Position numbers and translations under genes: made by a program
Notes under the pieces: generated by a model
Databases searched by the model: none
The model's input: the letters and a program-made list of their open reading frames with translations, nothing else
Told to the model about the DNA's origin: nothing
Origin: Erwinia typographi
GTDB lineage: Bacteria > Pseudomonadota > Gammaproteobacteria > Enterobacterales > Enterobacteriaceae
DNA length: 34,238 nt
NCBI RefSeq assembly: GCF_000773975.1
Contig: NZ_JRUQ01000106.1
Location: 1 to 34,238, forward strand
Reading direction: 5' to 3'
Shown: positions 24,256-33,027 of the stretch, piece after piece
Layout: each line of letters opens with the position of its first letter
Numbering within the stretch: the first letter of the stretch is position 1

Positions 24256-24505
24256 CTACTTTCTCCTGAAATGGTCTTTTGCCCACCGATAGGGCTTTTG
24301 ACAATCCGTGAAGACTAGTCGAATAATTGCCCGCTAAAAGAGCTTTAGCTCACAAATGTAATTATTTTGTGCGCAAAATGTTAGGTAGCGTCTACTTGTC
24401 AGGTAACGTAAATGGGAATTTTTAACGTCATTGGCGGTGGAGAGGGGAGCTTTCAGCGTGATGGGGCTGTTTACAGAAAGGAAATACGTACCGGGGTAAA
24501 CAGAA
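24256..24505 (-). promoter_or_regulatory. Upstream control region of the polyol operon
   Basis: No gene is seen here. It contains a 16-bp near-perfect palindrome (24364-24379), a 17-bp inverted repeat GCTAAA-N5-TTTAGC (24333-24349), and, read on the minus strand, CTGACA (24396-24401) that could be a -35 with a poor -10 overlapping the palindrome. A half match to a CRP site (TCACA, 24349-24353) is also present. Presumed regulator genes are absent from the window, so control is inferred only from the repeats. Confidence 0.45.
24364..24379. promoter_or_regulatory. Candidate operator palindrome
   Basis: ATTTTGTGCGCAAAAT is palindromic except for one central pair, and lies about 110 bp before the dehydrogenase start. 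Its size and CG-containing centre suit a dimeric repressor or activator, for example of the LacI, DeoR or SorC type, but no family can be assigned. Confidence 0.45.
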
Positions 24506-24534
24506 AAGCCTCCCATCAGGCGATTGGGAGGCTT
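24506..24534 (-). terminator. Terminator of mscL
   Basis: A perfect 10-bp stem (24506-24515 with 24525-24534) with a 9-nt loop; on the minus strand it is followed by TTCTGTTT. It lies 41 nt after the mscL stop and insulates the polyol operon from mscL transcription. Confidence 0.85.
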
Positions 24535-24575
24535 CTGTAAGATAAGCGCAAGGTGGAACAGGATTCTGTTAGCAA

Positions 24576-24986
24576 TCAGTCCCGGGCGTTCTGCTGCTTA
24601 AGCAGATCGCGAATTTCTGTCAGCAGCGCCTCTTCAGCGGTTGGCTTCGGATCGGGCGTTTCTACTTCTTTTTTCTGATATAGCTTGTTCATCAGTTTGA
24701 TTGCCATAAAAATCGCGAAGGCAACGATCACGAAATCAAATATGGTCTGAATGAAGACGCCATATTCCATCACCACCGCCGGCGTTGCGCCTTCTGCGGG
24801 CTTCAATACCCAGCTGAACGATTTAAAATCTACTCCACCAATCAGTAATCCAAGCGGCGGCATAATAATATTCGCCACCAGAGAAGAAACGATTTTACCG
24901 AATGCCGCACCAATAATGACACCGACCGCGAGGTCAACGACGTTGCCTCGCATTGCAAAATCGCGAAACTCTTTGAATAAACTCAT
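24576..24986 (-). CDS. mscL: Large-conductance mechanosensitive channel
   Basis: Inner-membrane pentameric emergency valve that opens under strong osmotic down-shock. 136 residues, as in E. coli. TM1 with the pore constriction is visible (RGNVVDLAVGVIIGAAFGKI), then the periplasmic loop, TM2 (IFDFVIVAFAIFMAIKL) and the C-terminal helix bundle (LLTEIRDLLKQQ). The start is the ATG at 24986, with AAGGAG upstream; an in-frame start 13 codons earlier is unlikely. Confidence 0.98.
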   Translation of the reverse strand: MSLFKEFRDFAMRGNVVDLAVGVIIGAAFGKIVSSLVANIIMPPLGLLIGGVDFKSFSWVLKPAEGATPAVVMEYGVFIQTIFDFVIVAFAIFMAIKLMNKLYQKKEVETPDPKPTAEEALLTEIRDLLKQQNARD

Positions 24987-25113
24987 TGTTATCTCCTTTC
25001 CTGTGCCAATTGTTAAGTCTAACAAACAAGGGAGCTTTTTCCATTGAGATGATTAAAAAACGTCATTATCACAAGGGTAAAGCAGCCAGCGAAGCGATTC
25101 GCCAGCGAGAATA

Positions 25114-26490
25114 TTACAGGAAGAACGGACTTGGCTGAAACAGGCGTTCAACATCGGGCACAAATTTCTTGTCCGTCAGGAACATAATAACGTGATCACC
25201 CTGTTCGATGCGAAGATTATCATTGGCAATCATCACATCATTACCCCGAACTACGGCACCAATAATAGTGCCGGGCGGAAGCTTAATATCATCAATCAAT
25301 CTGCCTACTACTCGCGAGGTGGTTTCATCACCATGAGCGATAGCCTCTATTGCTTCAGCCACGCCGCGACGCAGGGAGGAGACGCCGACAATATCCGCTT
25401 TGCGTACGTGGCCGAGTAAGGCAGAAATGGTCGCCTGCTGAGGTGAAATCGCAATATCAATCACGCTTCCCTGCACCAAATCGACATAAGCCTTACGCTG
25501 AATAAGCACCATGACTTTTTTTGCGCCCATCCGCTTTGCCAGCATGGCCGACATAATGTTGGCTTCATCATCGTTAGTGATTGCAATAAACAGATCGATT
25601 TGATCGATATGTTCCTCTTCCAGTAGCTCCTGGTCTGATGCATCACCGTAAAAGACGATGGTATTTTGTAACAGCTCAGCCAGCTCGGCGGCGCGCTGCT
25701 GATCGCGTTCGATCAGTTTAACGCTGTAATTCTTTTCCAGGCGCTGGGCAAGGCCCGATCCAATGTTTCCGCCGCCGACGATCATAATGCGCTTGTAGGG
25801 TTTTTCCAGGCGCTGATACTCGCTCATCACGGCGCGGATATTCTGGCTGGCGGCGATAAAGAACACTTCGTCACCTGCTTCTACAATCGTCGATCCCTGC
25901 GGACGAATGGGCCGATCCTGGCGGAAAATTGCCGCCACGCGCGTATCGATATGCGGCATATGTTCGCGCATGACTGCCAGAGCATTCCCTACCAGAGGGC
26001 CGCCGTAATAGGCCTTTACGACCGCGAGGCTGACTTTTCCCTCTGCGAAATTGACTACCTGTAGCGCCCCAGGGTATTCGATCAGCCGGTAGATGTTATC
26101 GATAACCAGCTGTTCAGGTGAGATCAGATGATCGATAGGGATCGCTTCCGCAACAAACAGTTTCTCCGCATCCCGGATGTACTCTGGAGCACGAATACGC
26201 GCGATACGGTTAGGCGTGTTGAACAGCGAGTAAGCAATCTGGCAGGCCACCATGTTGGTTTCATCCGAACTGGTTACCGCAACCAGCATGTCGGCATCTT
26301 CGGCGCCTGCTTCCCGCAATACGCGAGGGTGAGAACCGTGGCCCTGCACAACGCGGAGATCGAATTTGTCCTGTAGCTGACGCAGGCGAATCGAATCAGT
26401 ATCTACCACGGTGATATCGTTGTTTTCACCCACCAGGTTTTCGGCGAGAGTGCCGCCGACCTGACCGGCGCCAAGAATGATTATTTTCAT
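25114..26490 (-). CDS. trkA: Trk potassium uptake regulator TrkA
   Basis: Cytoplasmic NAD(H)-binding ring subunit that gates the TrkH/TrkG potassium channels. 458 residues, two tandem RCK units: Rossmann motifs GAGQVGGTLAENL (7-19) and GGGNIGSGLAQRL in the second half, each followed by an RCK-C domain. It follows rsmB on the same strand with a 62-nt gap, the usual enterobacterial arrangement; both TrkA and MscL serve osmotic balance. Confidence 0.98.
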   Translation of the reverse strand: MKIIILGAGQVGGTLAENLVGENNDITVVDTDSIRLRQLQDKFDLRVVQGHGSHPRVLREAGAEDADMLVAVTSSDETNMVACQIAYSLFNTPNRIARIRAPEYIRDAEKLFVAEAIPIDHLISPEQLVIDNIYRLIEYPGALQVVNFAEGKVSLAVVKAYYGGPLVGNALAVMREHMPHIDTRVAAIFRQDRPIRPQGSTIVEAGDEVFFIAASQNIRAVMSEYQRLEKPYKRIMIVGGGNIGSGLAQRLEKNYSVKLIERDQQRAAELAELLQNTIVFYGDASDQELLEEEHIDQIDLFIAITNDDEANIMSAMLAKRMGAKKVMVLIQRKAYVDLVQGSVIDIAISPQQATISALLGHVRKADIVGVSSLRRGVAEAIEAIAHGDETTSRVVGRLIDDIKLPPGTIIGAVVRGNDVMIANDNLRIEQGDHVIMFLTDKKFVPDVERLFQPSPFFL

Positions 26491-26552
26491 TGTGCTTCAG
26501 TCTGATTCGTTGGAGGTCAGCCGGGCCGGGAAAGATTCACCGGACGGCGCGG

Positions 26553-27842
26553 TTATCGTTTTAGCAATCTGGCGTAGAAGAAACCATCGCCACCCTGCGG
26601 TGTGGGAAACACCTGTAAACCTGGCTGGCTGGCATCGCCCGTTGCCGAAAGTATGGCGTCCTGATGGCGCTCCAGGAAAGCAGCGATTTGCAGATGATTC
26701 TCTTCTGGTAAAATGGAGCAGGTTGCATAGAGCAGCGTACCGCCTGATTTCAGATGGGGCCAGATGGCCTCCAGAATCTGCTGTTGCAGTGCCGCAAGCT
26801 CGGCAATATCTCGATCCCGCCGCAGCCATTTAATGTCAGGGTGACGGCGAATAACGCCAGTGGCGGAACAGGGCGCATCCAGCAGAATGCGGTCAAACTG
26901 CCGATCGCCGCACCAGGATTGCGGATCGCAACCATCGCCGACTTTGACCTCCGCCGTCATGTTCAGCCGCTGCAGGTTTTCGTTAATCCTTGCCAGGCGC
27001 TGCGCATCGATATCAACTGCCAGCACACTCGCCTGAGGCGCCGCTTCCAGAATATGCGTGGTTTTCCCGCCGGGAGCGGCGCAAAGGTCGAGGATGGACT
27101 CACTGTTCTGCGGATCCAGCAGCGCTACGCATCCCTGGGCCGACGCATCCTGAATGGTTACCCATCCCTGGTCAAAGCCCGGCAGCTGTGACACCGGGCA
27201 GGGCGTTTCCAACCGCAGGGCATCCTGATGTCGGGGATCCGGTTCGGCTAGCTTGCCCGTTGCCTGTAGTTGCATCAGCCACTCTTCCCGAGTGTGATGC
27301 AGGCGGTTGACGCGAAGCCACATTGGCGGCCGTTGATTATTAGCGTCGACAATCGCTTGCCATTGGTCTGGCCAGGCGCGTTGCAGCCTTTCCAGCAGCC
27401 AGCGAGGATGCAGATACTGCCGATCGCCTTCGTTCATCTGCTGCATCAGCGCTTCCTGCTGACGCTGGAACTGGCGGAGCACGCCGTTAATCAGCCCCTT
27501 AAGCTGCTGACGCTTTAACGCCGTCGCACCTTCAACCGTTTCCGCCAGGGCGGCATGAGCTGGGATACGGGTATACATCAGCTGATAGAGGCCAACCATC
27601 AGCAGAAAGTGAAGGGTGCGCTGTTTGCCCGTCATCGGGCGCTCCATCAGCTGGTTGATAATCCACTCTAGCTGGGGAAGCGTACGCAGCACGCCGTAGC
27701 AAAGTTCCTGAAGCAGTGCAGCGTCTTTGTCGCCGACTGATTTCTGCGCAGCAGGCAGCACATTACTCAACGACTGGCCCTGCTCGACCACTTTTTCGAT
27801 AGTCTGGGCAGCGATGCTGCGCAGGTTGGTATTTTTTTTCAT
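26553..27842 (-). CDS. rsmB: 16S rRNA m5C967 methyltransferase
   Basis: Methylates C967 of 16S rRNA using S-adenosylmethionine. 429 residues, as in E. coli. An N-terminal NusB-like RNA-binding domain (residues 1-140) precedes the Rossmann methyltransferase domain with the SAM motif LDLCAAPGGKTTH, the DAPCSATG motif IV and the TCS motif VI, whose cysteines act in catalysis and product release. Lies between fmt and trkA. Confidence 0.98.
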   Translation of the reverse strand: MKKNTNLRSIAAQTIEKVVEQGQSLSNVLPAAQKSVGDKDAALLQELCYGVLRTLPQLEWIINQLMERPMTGKQRTLHFLLMVGLYQLMYTRIPAHAALAETVEGATALKRQQLKGLINGVLRQFQRQQEALMQQMNEGDRQYLHPRWLLERLQRAWPDQWQAIVDANNQRPPMWLRVNRLHHTREEWLMQLQATGKLAEPDPRHQDALRLETPCPVSQLPGFDQGWVTIQDASAQGCVALLDPQNSESILDLCAAPGGKTTHILEAAPQASVLAVDIDAQRLARINENLQRLNMTAEVKVGDGCDPQSWCGDRQFDRILLDAPCSATGVIRRHPDIKWLRRDRDIAELAALQQQILEAIWPHLKSGGTLLYATCSILPEENHLQIAAFLERHQDAILSATGDASQPGLQVFPTPQGGDGFFYARLLKR

Positions 27843-27888
27843 AGGGATCGCAAGTCAAAATCAGCCCGGCGTATAGCCGGGCGGAGCA

Positions 27889-28833
27889 TCAGGCAAGAAC
27901 ATTGCCTGGCGTGAACCATTCCCGGCGGGAATTCAGCAGGTCCTGAGCCTTCATCGGTTTTTTACCGGCAGGCTGCAATTCGGCAATATTCAGTACGCCT
28001 TCGGCGGTGGCTACCTGGATGCCGTTCTTGTCAGCGAGGACGATCTCGCCTGGCTGCCGGTCCACATGAGGCAAGACGCTGGCTTTCCAGACTTTTACCG
28101 GTTGGTCATCAACGGTAAAGTAGCTGACTGGCCAGGGATTAAACGCCCGGATGCAGCGCTCTAACTGGGCAGCGGAAAGGCCCCAGTCCAGTTTTGCTTC
28201 CTCTTTGCTCAGCTTCGCGGCATAGCTGACCAGCGCTTCATCCTGCACTTCTGGACGGGCGCTGCCGTCAGCCAGCTGAGACAGCGTTGTCAGCATTCCT
28301 GTCGGGCCCAGTGCGGCCAACTTATTATAGAGCGTGGCGCTGCTATCTTCAGGCTCAATGGGGCAGGAAAGCTTATGCAGCATATCTCCGGTATCCAGGC
28401 CGACGTCCATTTGCATAATAGTCACGCCGGTTTCGCTGTCGCCAGCCCAAAGCGAACGTTGGATAGGCGCCGCCCCGCGCCATTTCGGCAACAGAGAACC
28501 ATGCACGTTGATGCAGCCTAACCGGGGCATTGCCAGCACCGGTGCGGGCAACAGCAGCCCGTAGGCGACAACGACCATCACGTCTGCATGTAATCCGGCA
28601 ACCATCTGCTGATTCTCCTCCGGACGAAGAGACTTGGGCTGAAACACTGGGAGGTGATGCTGCTCAGCCAGCTGTTTGACCGGGCTCGCCGTGAGCTTAT
28701 TGCCCCGTCCGGCTGGCCGGTCTGGTTGGGTGAAGACGCCAACCACGTTATGACCAGAAGATAACAGCGCGTCAAGATGACGCGCTGCAAAGTCTGGCGT
28801 ACCGGCAAAAATGATGTTTAAGGCTTCGGACAC
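27889..28833 (-). CDS. fmt: Methionyl-tRNA formyltransferase
   Basis: Formylates initiator Met-tRNA using 10-formyl-THF. 314 residues. The catalytic triad is seen as N109, H111 (INVHGSLLPKWRGAAP) and D147 (GLDTGD). The loop after residue 38 (RPAGRGNKL) that contacts the acceptor stem is present. It starts 24 nt after def, whose product removes the formyl group that Fmt adds; the pair forms one operon. Confidence 0.98.
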   Translation of the reverse strand: MSEALNIIFAGTPDFAARHLDALLSSGHNVVGVFTQPDRPAGRGNKLTASPVKQLAEQHHLPVFQPKSLRPEENQQMVAGLHADVMVVVAYGLLLPAPVLAMPRLGCINVHGSLLPKWRGAAPIQRSLWAGDSETGVTIMQMDVGLDTGDMLHKLSCPIEPEDSSATLYNKLAALGPTGMLTTLSQLADGSARPEVQDEALVSYAAKLSKEEAKLDWGLSAAQLERCIRAFNPWPVSYFTVDDQPVKVWKASVLPHVDRQPGEIVLADKNGIQVATAEGVLNIAELQPAGKKPMKAQDLLNSRREWFTPGNVLA

Positions 28834-28857
28834 GCTTTTCCCTTCTTCAGGCTCGTT

Positions 28858-29367
28858 TTAATCACGGGCGTTCTGGCGATAAAGCTTTTCCAGTTTCTGA
28901 CGGATACGCTGGCGTTTCATCGGGGACAGGTAATCAATAAACAGCTTACCGACCAGATGATCCATCTCATGTTGAATACAGATGGCGAGCAAACCATCGG
29001 CTTCCAGCTCATAGCTGTTGCCTTCGCGATCCAGGGCGCGGATTTTGACTTTCTCCGCGCGGGGAACGAGCGCACGCTGCTCAGGGATGGAGAGACAACC
29101 CTCTTCAATACCCGTTTCACCGCTTTTTTCCAGCATTTCCGGGTTGATCAGCACATGGCGTTCATCGTGATTTTCAGAAACGTCAATCACGATAATACGC
29201 TGATGAATATCGACCTGAGTGGCCGCCAGCCCAATGCCTTCTTCGGCATACATCGTTTCAAACATATTATCCACGATGCGCTGAATATCGGCATTCACTT
29301 CTTTAACGGGTTTCGCAACGATACGCAGGCGATCGTCAGGAAAATGTAATACCTGCAAAACTGACAT
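28858..29367 (-). CDS. def: Peptide deformylase
   Basis: Metal-dependent removal of the N-formyl group from nascent proteins. 169 residues. The three family motifs are intact: GIGLAATQ (45-51), EGCLS with metal ligand C91, and HEMDH (133-137) with the other two metal ligands and the catalytic glutamate. First gene of the def-fmt unit, divergent from dprA; a possible -10 (TACAAT on the minus strand, 29412-29417) lies 45 nt upstream, with no clear -35. Confidence 0.98.
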   Translation of the reverse strand: MSVLQVLHFPDDRLRIVAKPVKEVNADIQRIVDNMFETMYAEEGIGLAATQVDIHQRIIVIDVSENHDERHVLINPEMLEKSGETGIEEGCLSIPEQRALVPRAEKVKIRALDREGNSYELEADGLLAICIQHEMDHLVGKLFIDYLSPMKRQRIRQKLEKLYRQNARD

Positions 29368-29482
29368 AACTTTCCAGATCTGTGTTCAAGGGAGTGGATA
29401 TTTTCTCTCTTATTGTAGACATTTCGGACGCTGATTGACAGCATTCCCGCTACGTTTGCGGTGCGCTTAACAGGGATTGCAT

Positions 29483-30607
29483 ATGACACCAACGGAGATT
29501 TGGTTACGCCTTTCAGGCGTAAAGGGGATGCGCAATCGGCAGCGTTTAAGGGCTGCGGCGTTTTTGCGGCTAAATGAGAGGGTAAGCAAAGAGGATCTGA
29601 TCGAGGCTGGGCTAAGCGAGGAGCAGGGCAAGGCTTTTCTCAACGACGACCCTGCGATGATTGAGAACACGTTGGTCTGGCTGACGCACCCGCAGCATCA
29701 CCTTTTGACCTGCGACAGCCCGCAATATCCGGAAAGGCTGAGGAATATCGCTTCCTCTCCTCCGCTGCTTTTTATTGCCGGGAACCCGGCGGTTTTACTC
29801 ACGCCGCAGGTTGCGATTGTGGGCAGCCGCAGGTGCTCCCACTATGGCCGCAACTGGGGAAGCTTCTTTGCTCAGAAACTGGCGTTGAGTGACATCACCA
29901 TTACAAGCGGTCTGGCCGTAGGTATCGATAGCATCGCTCATCGCGCCGCTCTTGAGGTCGGGGGGAAAACGCTGGCCGTGTTAGGGAGCGGACTGAACCA
30001 TCTTTATCCCCGGCAGCATAGTTCTCTGGCCAGGGAGATTATCGACAGCGGCGGCGCGGTTATCTCTGAATATCCCTTATCGACCCGGCCCGCCGCCCAT
30101 CATTTCCCCCGGCGTAACCGAATCATTAGCGGTCTGAGCCTTGGCGTTCTGGTGGTGGAAGCCACCTTAAAGAGCGGGTCGCTGATCACGGCCAGGCTGG
30201 CTCTGGAGCAAAACAGAGACGTTTATGCGTTGCCCGGCGCTATCGGTAATTCTGGCAGCGAAGGACCGCACTGGCTGATTCAGCAGGGGGCATTATTGAC
30301 CGCGCATCCCAATACGATCCTCGAACAGCTGCAAAGTGACCTGAAATGGCTGCCTGATATACCAAATTCAATAATATATTCACATCAGGAGGGCAATACT
30401 CCATTGCCATTTGCTGATGTGTTGGCTAACGTAGGAGATGAGGTTACACCTGTTGACGTCGTCGCTGAACGTGCCGGCCAACCTGTGCCAGCCATCGTAG
30501 CTAAGCTGCTTGAGTTGGAGTTAGCAGGATGGATCGCAGCTGTACCCGGCGGCTATGTCCGATTGAGGAGGGCAAGCCATGTTCGACGTACTAATGTACT
30601 TATTTGA
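29483..30607 (+). CDS. dprA: DNA-processing protein DprA (Smf)
   Basis: Binds incoming single-stranded DNA and loads RecA in naturally competent species; in enterobacteria its role is not well known. 374 residues, as in E. coli. An N-terminal helical domain, the Rossmann-like core (VGSRRCSHYGR; VLGSGLNHLYPRQH; FPRRNRIISGLS) and a C-terminal winged-helix domain are visible. I chose the ATG at 29483, with AGGG 7 nt upstream, not the TTG two codons earlier. The N-terminal 80 residues differ from E. coli more than the rest. It overlaps smg by 29 bp. Confidence 0.96.
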   Translation: MTPTEIWLRLSGVKGMRNRQRLRAAAFLRLNERVSKEDLIEAGLSEEQGKAFLNDDPAMIENTLVWLTHPQHHLLTCDSPQYPERLRNIASSPPLLFIAGNPAVLLTPQVAIVGSRRCSHYGRNWGSFFAQKLALSDITITSGLAVGIDSIAHRAALEVGGKTLAVLGSGLNHLYPRQHSSLAREIIDSGGAVISEYPLSTRPAAHHFPRRNRIISGLSLGVLVVEATLKSGSLITARLALEQNRDVYALPGAIGNSGSEGPHWLIQQGALLTAHPNTILEQLQSDLKWLPDIPNSIIYSHQEGNTPLPFADVLANVGDEVTPVDVVAERAGQPVPAIVAKLLELELAGWIAAVPGGYVRLRRASHVRRTNVLI

Positions 30608-31052
30608 AACGTATATCCACAACGAAGCAGAAATGCGCGTTGACCAGGATAAATTGACTGATGATTTAACCGATGCCGGTTTTCATCGTGAAGATATTTA
30701 TAATGCGTTGAACTGGTTGGAAAAGCTTGCAGATTACCAGGAGGGGCTTGTCGCTCCGATACTGCTCGCTACCGATCCGCTGTCTATGCGTATCTACACC
30801 GAGGAAGAGAGTCAGCGTTTAGATGCTAACTGTCGGGGTTTTATTTTGTTCCTGGAGCAAATTCAGGTGCTCAATCTTGAAACCCGCGAAATGGTTATCG
30901 AACGTATTATGGCGCTGGACACGCTTGAGTTTGATCTTGAAGATCTCAAATGGGTCGTGCTGATGGTGCTGTTTAATATCCCCGGATGTGAAAACGCTTA
31001 TCAACAGATGGAAGAACTTCTTTTTGACGTCAATGAAGGAATAGTGCACTGA
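30579..31052 (+). CDS. smg: Smg family protein (DUF494)
   Basis: Conserved protein of unknown function always found near dprA. 157 residues, as in E. coli; begins MFDVLMYLFETYIHNEAEMR and is rich in acidic helices, with conserved FNIPGCENAYQQMEELLF near the end. The start lies inside dprA (29-bp overlap) with GAGGAGG upstream, which shows translational coupling. Confidence 0.95.
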   Translation: MFDVLMYLFETYIHNEAEMRVDQDKLTDDLTDAGFHREDIYNALNWLEKLADYQEGLVAPILLATDPLSMRIYTEEESQRLDANCRGFILFLEQIQVLNLETREMVIERIMALDTLEFDLEDLKWVVLMVLFNIPGCENAYQQMEELLFDVNEGIVH

Positions 31053-31077
31053 AGATCCTCTTCGTGTAAGAAATGTT

Positions 31078-31635
31078 ATGAATAAAACAGCGCTTTTCGC
31101 TGTGCGAAAAAATGAGCCCTGCCCCCAGTGTGGGGCAGAACTGGCTATTCGTTCCGGCAAACGCGGCGCTTTTCTCGGCTGCCCGAACTATCCCGAGTGT
31201 GATTACATTCGCCCGCTGAAAAATCAGGCCGATGGTCATGTAGTGAAGGTTCTTGAGGGGCAGTTTTGTCCTGAGTGTCAGTCGGAGCTGGTATTACGCC
31301 AGGGACGATTTGGCATGTTCGTCGGCTGTAGCCACTATCCCGAATGTGAACACACTGAGGTTATCGATAAGCCCGACACCACAACGCTCGCCTGCCCACA
31401 ATGCCAGCAGGGCAAACTGGTTCAGCGCCGCTCACGCTATGGCAAAACCTTTCACGCCTGTGAACGCTACCCCGACTGCCAGTTTGCGGTTAACTTTACC
31501 CCGGTTGAAGGTGAGTGTGAATTTTGCCATTTCCCCCTATTAATTGAGAAAAAAACGGCTCGCGGCCTCAGGCGTTACTGCGCCAGTAAAGCCTGTGGAA
31601 AGCCGGTAACAGCAGGAAACAGCAGTGAAGAATGA
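31078..31635 (+). CDS. yrdD: Zinc-ribbon DNA-binding protein YrdD
   Basis: 185 residues made of four zinc-ribbon units like those at the C-terminus of topoisomerase I, without the topoisomerase core. Each of the first three has CxxC ... CxxYPxC (CPQC/CPNYPEC; CPEC/CSHYPEC; CPQC/CERYPDC); the fourth is CEFC with CASKAC. Probably binds single-stranded nucleic acid; the precise role is unknown. It overlaps tsaC by 11 bp. Confidence 0.95.
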   Translation: MNKTALFAVRKNEPCPQCGAELAIRSGKRGAFLGCPNYPECDYIRPLKNQADGHVVKVLEGQFCPECQSELVLRQGRFGMFVGCSHYPECEHTEVIDKPDTTTLACPQCQQGKLVQRRSRYGKTFHACERYPDCQFAVNFTPVEGECEFCHFPLLIEKKTARGLRRYCASKACGKPVTAGNSSEE

Positions 31636-32197
31636 GTTCGCCCCCGGGACTAATGAAGCCTGTATTGCACAGCTCCAGCAGGGTGCCGTGATTGCCTATC
31701 CCACAGAGGCCGTTTTCGGCCTGGGATGTAACCCCGATAGTGAGTCGGCGGTCATGGACCTGCTCGCGTTGAAACAGCGTCCTGTCGATAAAGGACTGAT
31801 TTTGATCGCCGCTGACTATGCTCAGCTATTGCCCTATATAGATGAACGGCAGCTTCCTGACGAGAAAAAAGCGCGGATGCTGGCCAGCTGGCCCGGCCCG
31901 GTGACCTGGGTGCTCCCCGCCCGGCCATCTACTCCTCGCTGGCTGACCGGACGTTTTGCCTCGCTTGCCGTGCGGGTCAGTAACCATCCTGATGTGCAGC
32001 GGCTCTGCCTGGGCTATGGCAAACCGCTAGTTTCTACCAGTGCCAACCTGACCGGTCTGCCTCCCTGCCGCACGGCTGAGGAAGTCCATCAGCAGTTTGG
32101 GGCTGATTTTCCGGTGCTTTTGGGAACTACCGGGGGAAGATTAAATCCGTCAGAGATTCGAGATGTCATAACCGGCGAGCTTATTCGTCAGGGGTAA
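31625..32197 (+). CDS. tsaC: Threonylcarbamoyl-AMP synthase
   Basis: Makes threonylcarbamoyl-AMP from threonine, bicarbonate and ATP, the first step of t6A37 modification of ANN-decoding tRNAs. 190 residues, exactly the E. coli length, supporting the GTG start at 31625 inside yrdD. The YrdC-fold binding residues are seen in YPTEAVFGLGC, LKQRPVDKG and STSANLTG. Confidence 0.97.
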   Translation: MKNEFAPGTNEACIAQLQQGAVIAYPTEAVFGLGCNPDSESAVMDLLALKQRPVDKGLILIAADYAQLLPYIDERQLPDEKKARMLASWPGPVTWVLPARPSTPRWLTGRFASLAVRVSNHPDVQRLCLGYGKPLVSTSANLTGLPPCRTAEEVHQQFGADFPVLLGTTGGRLNPSEIRDVITGELIRQG

Positions 32198-32208
32198 CAG
32201 GAAATATC

Positions 32209-33027
32209 ATGCAAACCTTCGCCGTGTTCGGTAACCCGATTAGTCACAGCAAGTCACCGCGTATTCATCAGCTCTTCGCGGAGCAGACCGGCATAACGCA
32301 TCCGTACGAGCGTATTTTCGCTCCCGTTGACGGCTTTGCGCCTTCTTTATCCGAGTTTATAGCGCAGGGGGGAAAGGGCGCTAACGTTACCCTGCCTTTT
32401 AAGGAACAGGCTTACCAGTTGGTTGATGAGTTGACCGAACGAGCCTCGCTGGCTGGAGCGGTAAATACCGTCAAAAAACTGGAAGATGGACGCCTTCTTG
32501 GTGATAACACCGATGGTATTGGTTTGCTGACGGATCTTGAGCGACTGAATTTGATCAAACCGGGCGATCGCATCCTGTTGGTTGGCGCGGGTGGTGCAGC
32601 GCGTGGGGTTATCCTTCCTTTGTTGTCGTTTGGCTGCTCGCTGACGATCGTTAACCGCACGCTGAGCAAGGCTCAGATCCTTGCCGATGCTTTCCGGCAT
32701 ACTGGTGGTATTCATGCCATCGGAATGGATCGGCTGGAGGGCGAGCACTTTGATCTGATCGTCAATGCCACTTCCAGCGGCATTGCTGGTGAGATCCCGG
32801 CATTACCTTCGTCACTGGTCTCTGCGCAGGTTCGCTGCTACGACATGTTCTACCAGGCTATGCCAACACCGTTTCTTCACTGGTGCCGACAGCACGGTGC
32901 GGTCCAGCTGGCGGACGGGCTGGGAATGCTGGTGGGGCAGGCCGCGTACTCCTTCTTTTTGTGGCACGGAACGCTGCCTGATATCACGCCGGTGATTACG
33001 GCCCTGAAGGCTGAACTCAGCGCTTGA
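32209..33027 (+). CDS. aroE: Shikimate dehydrogenase
   Basis: NADP-dependent reduction of 3-dehydroshikimate to shikimate in the chorismate pathway. 272 residues, as in E. coli. Substrate residues are S14/S16 in NPISHSKSP, catalytic K65 (NVTLPFKE) and D102 (NTDGIGL); the NADP-binding motif is LLVGAGGAARGV, followed by NRT. It begins 11 nt after tsaC and its TGA overlaps the TTG start of yrdB. Confidence 0.98.
   Translation: MQTFAVFGNPISHSKSPRIHQLFAEQTGITHPYERIFAPVDGFAPSLSEFIAQGGKGANVTLPFKEQAYQLVDELTERASLAGAVNTVKKLEDGRLLGDNTDGIGLLTDLERLNLIKPGDRILLVGAGGAARGVILPLLSFGCSLTIVNRTLSKAQILADAFRHTGGIHAIGMDRLEGEHFDLIVNATSSGIAGEIPALPSSLVSAQVRCYDMFYQAMPTPFLHWCRQHGAVQLADGLGMLVGQAAYSFFLWHGTLPDITPVITALKAELSA

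Noticed and set aside
24349..24364. CRP site before the polyol operon
   Set aside because: Only one half (TCACA) fits; the other half matches TGTGA at two of five bases, so it is mentioned but not called as a site.
19293..24575. Mobile element carrying the polyol operon
   Set aside because: No transposase, integrase, tRNA or clear direct repeats at the edges; the insert could be an old gain or a loss in other lineages.
29435..29440. TTGACA as a dprA -35 element
   Set aside because: No acceptable -10 lies 16-18 bp downstream.
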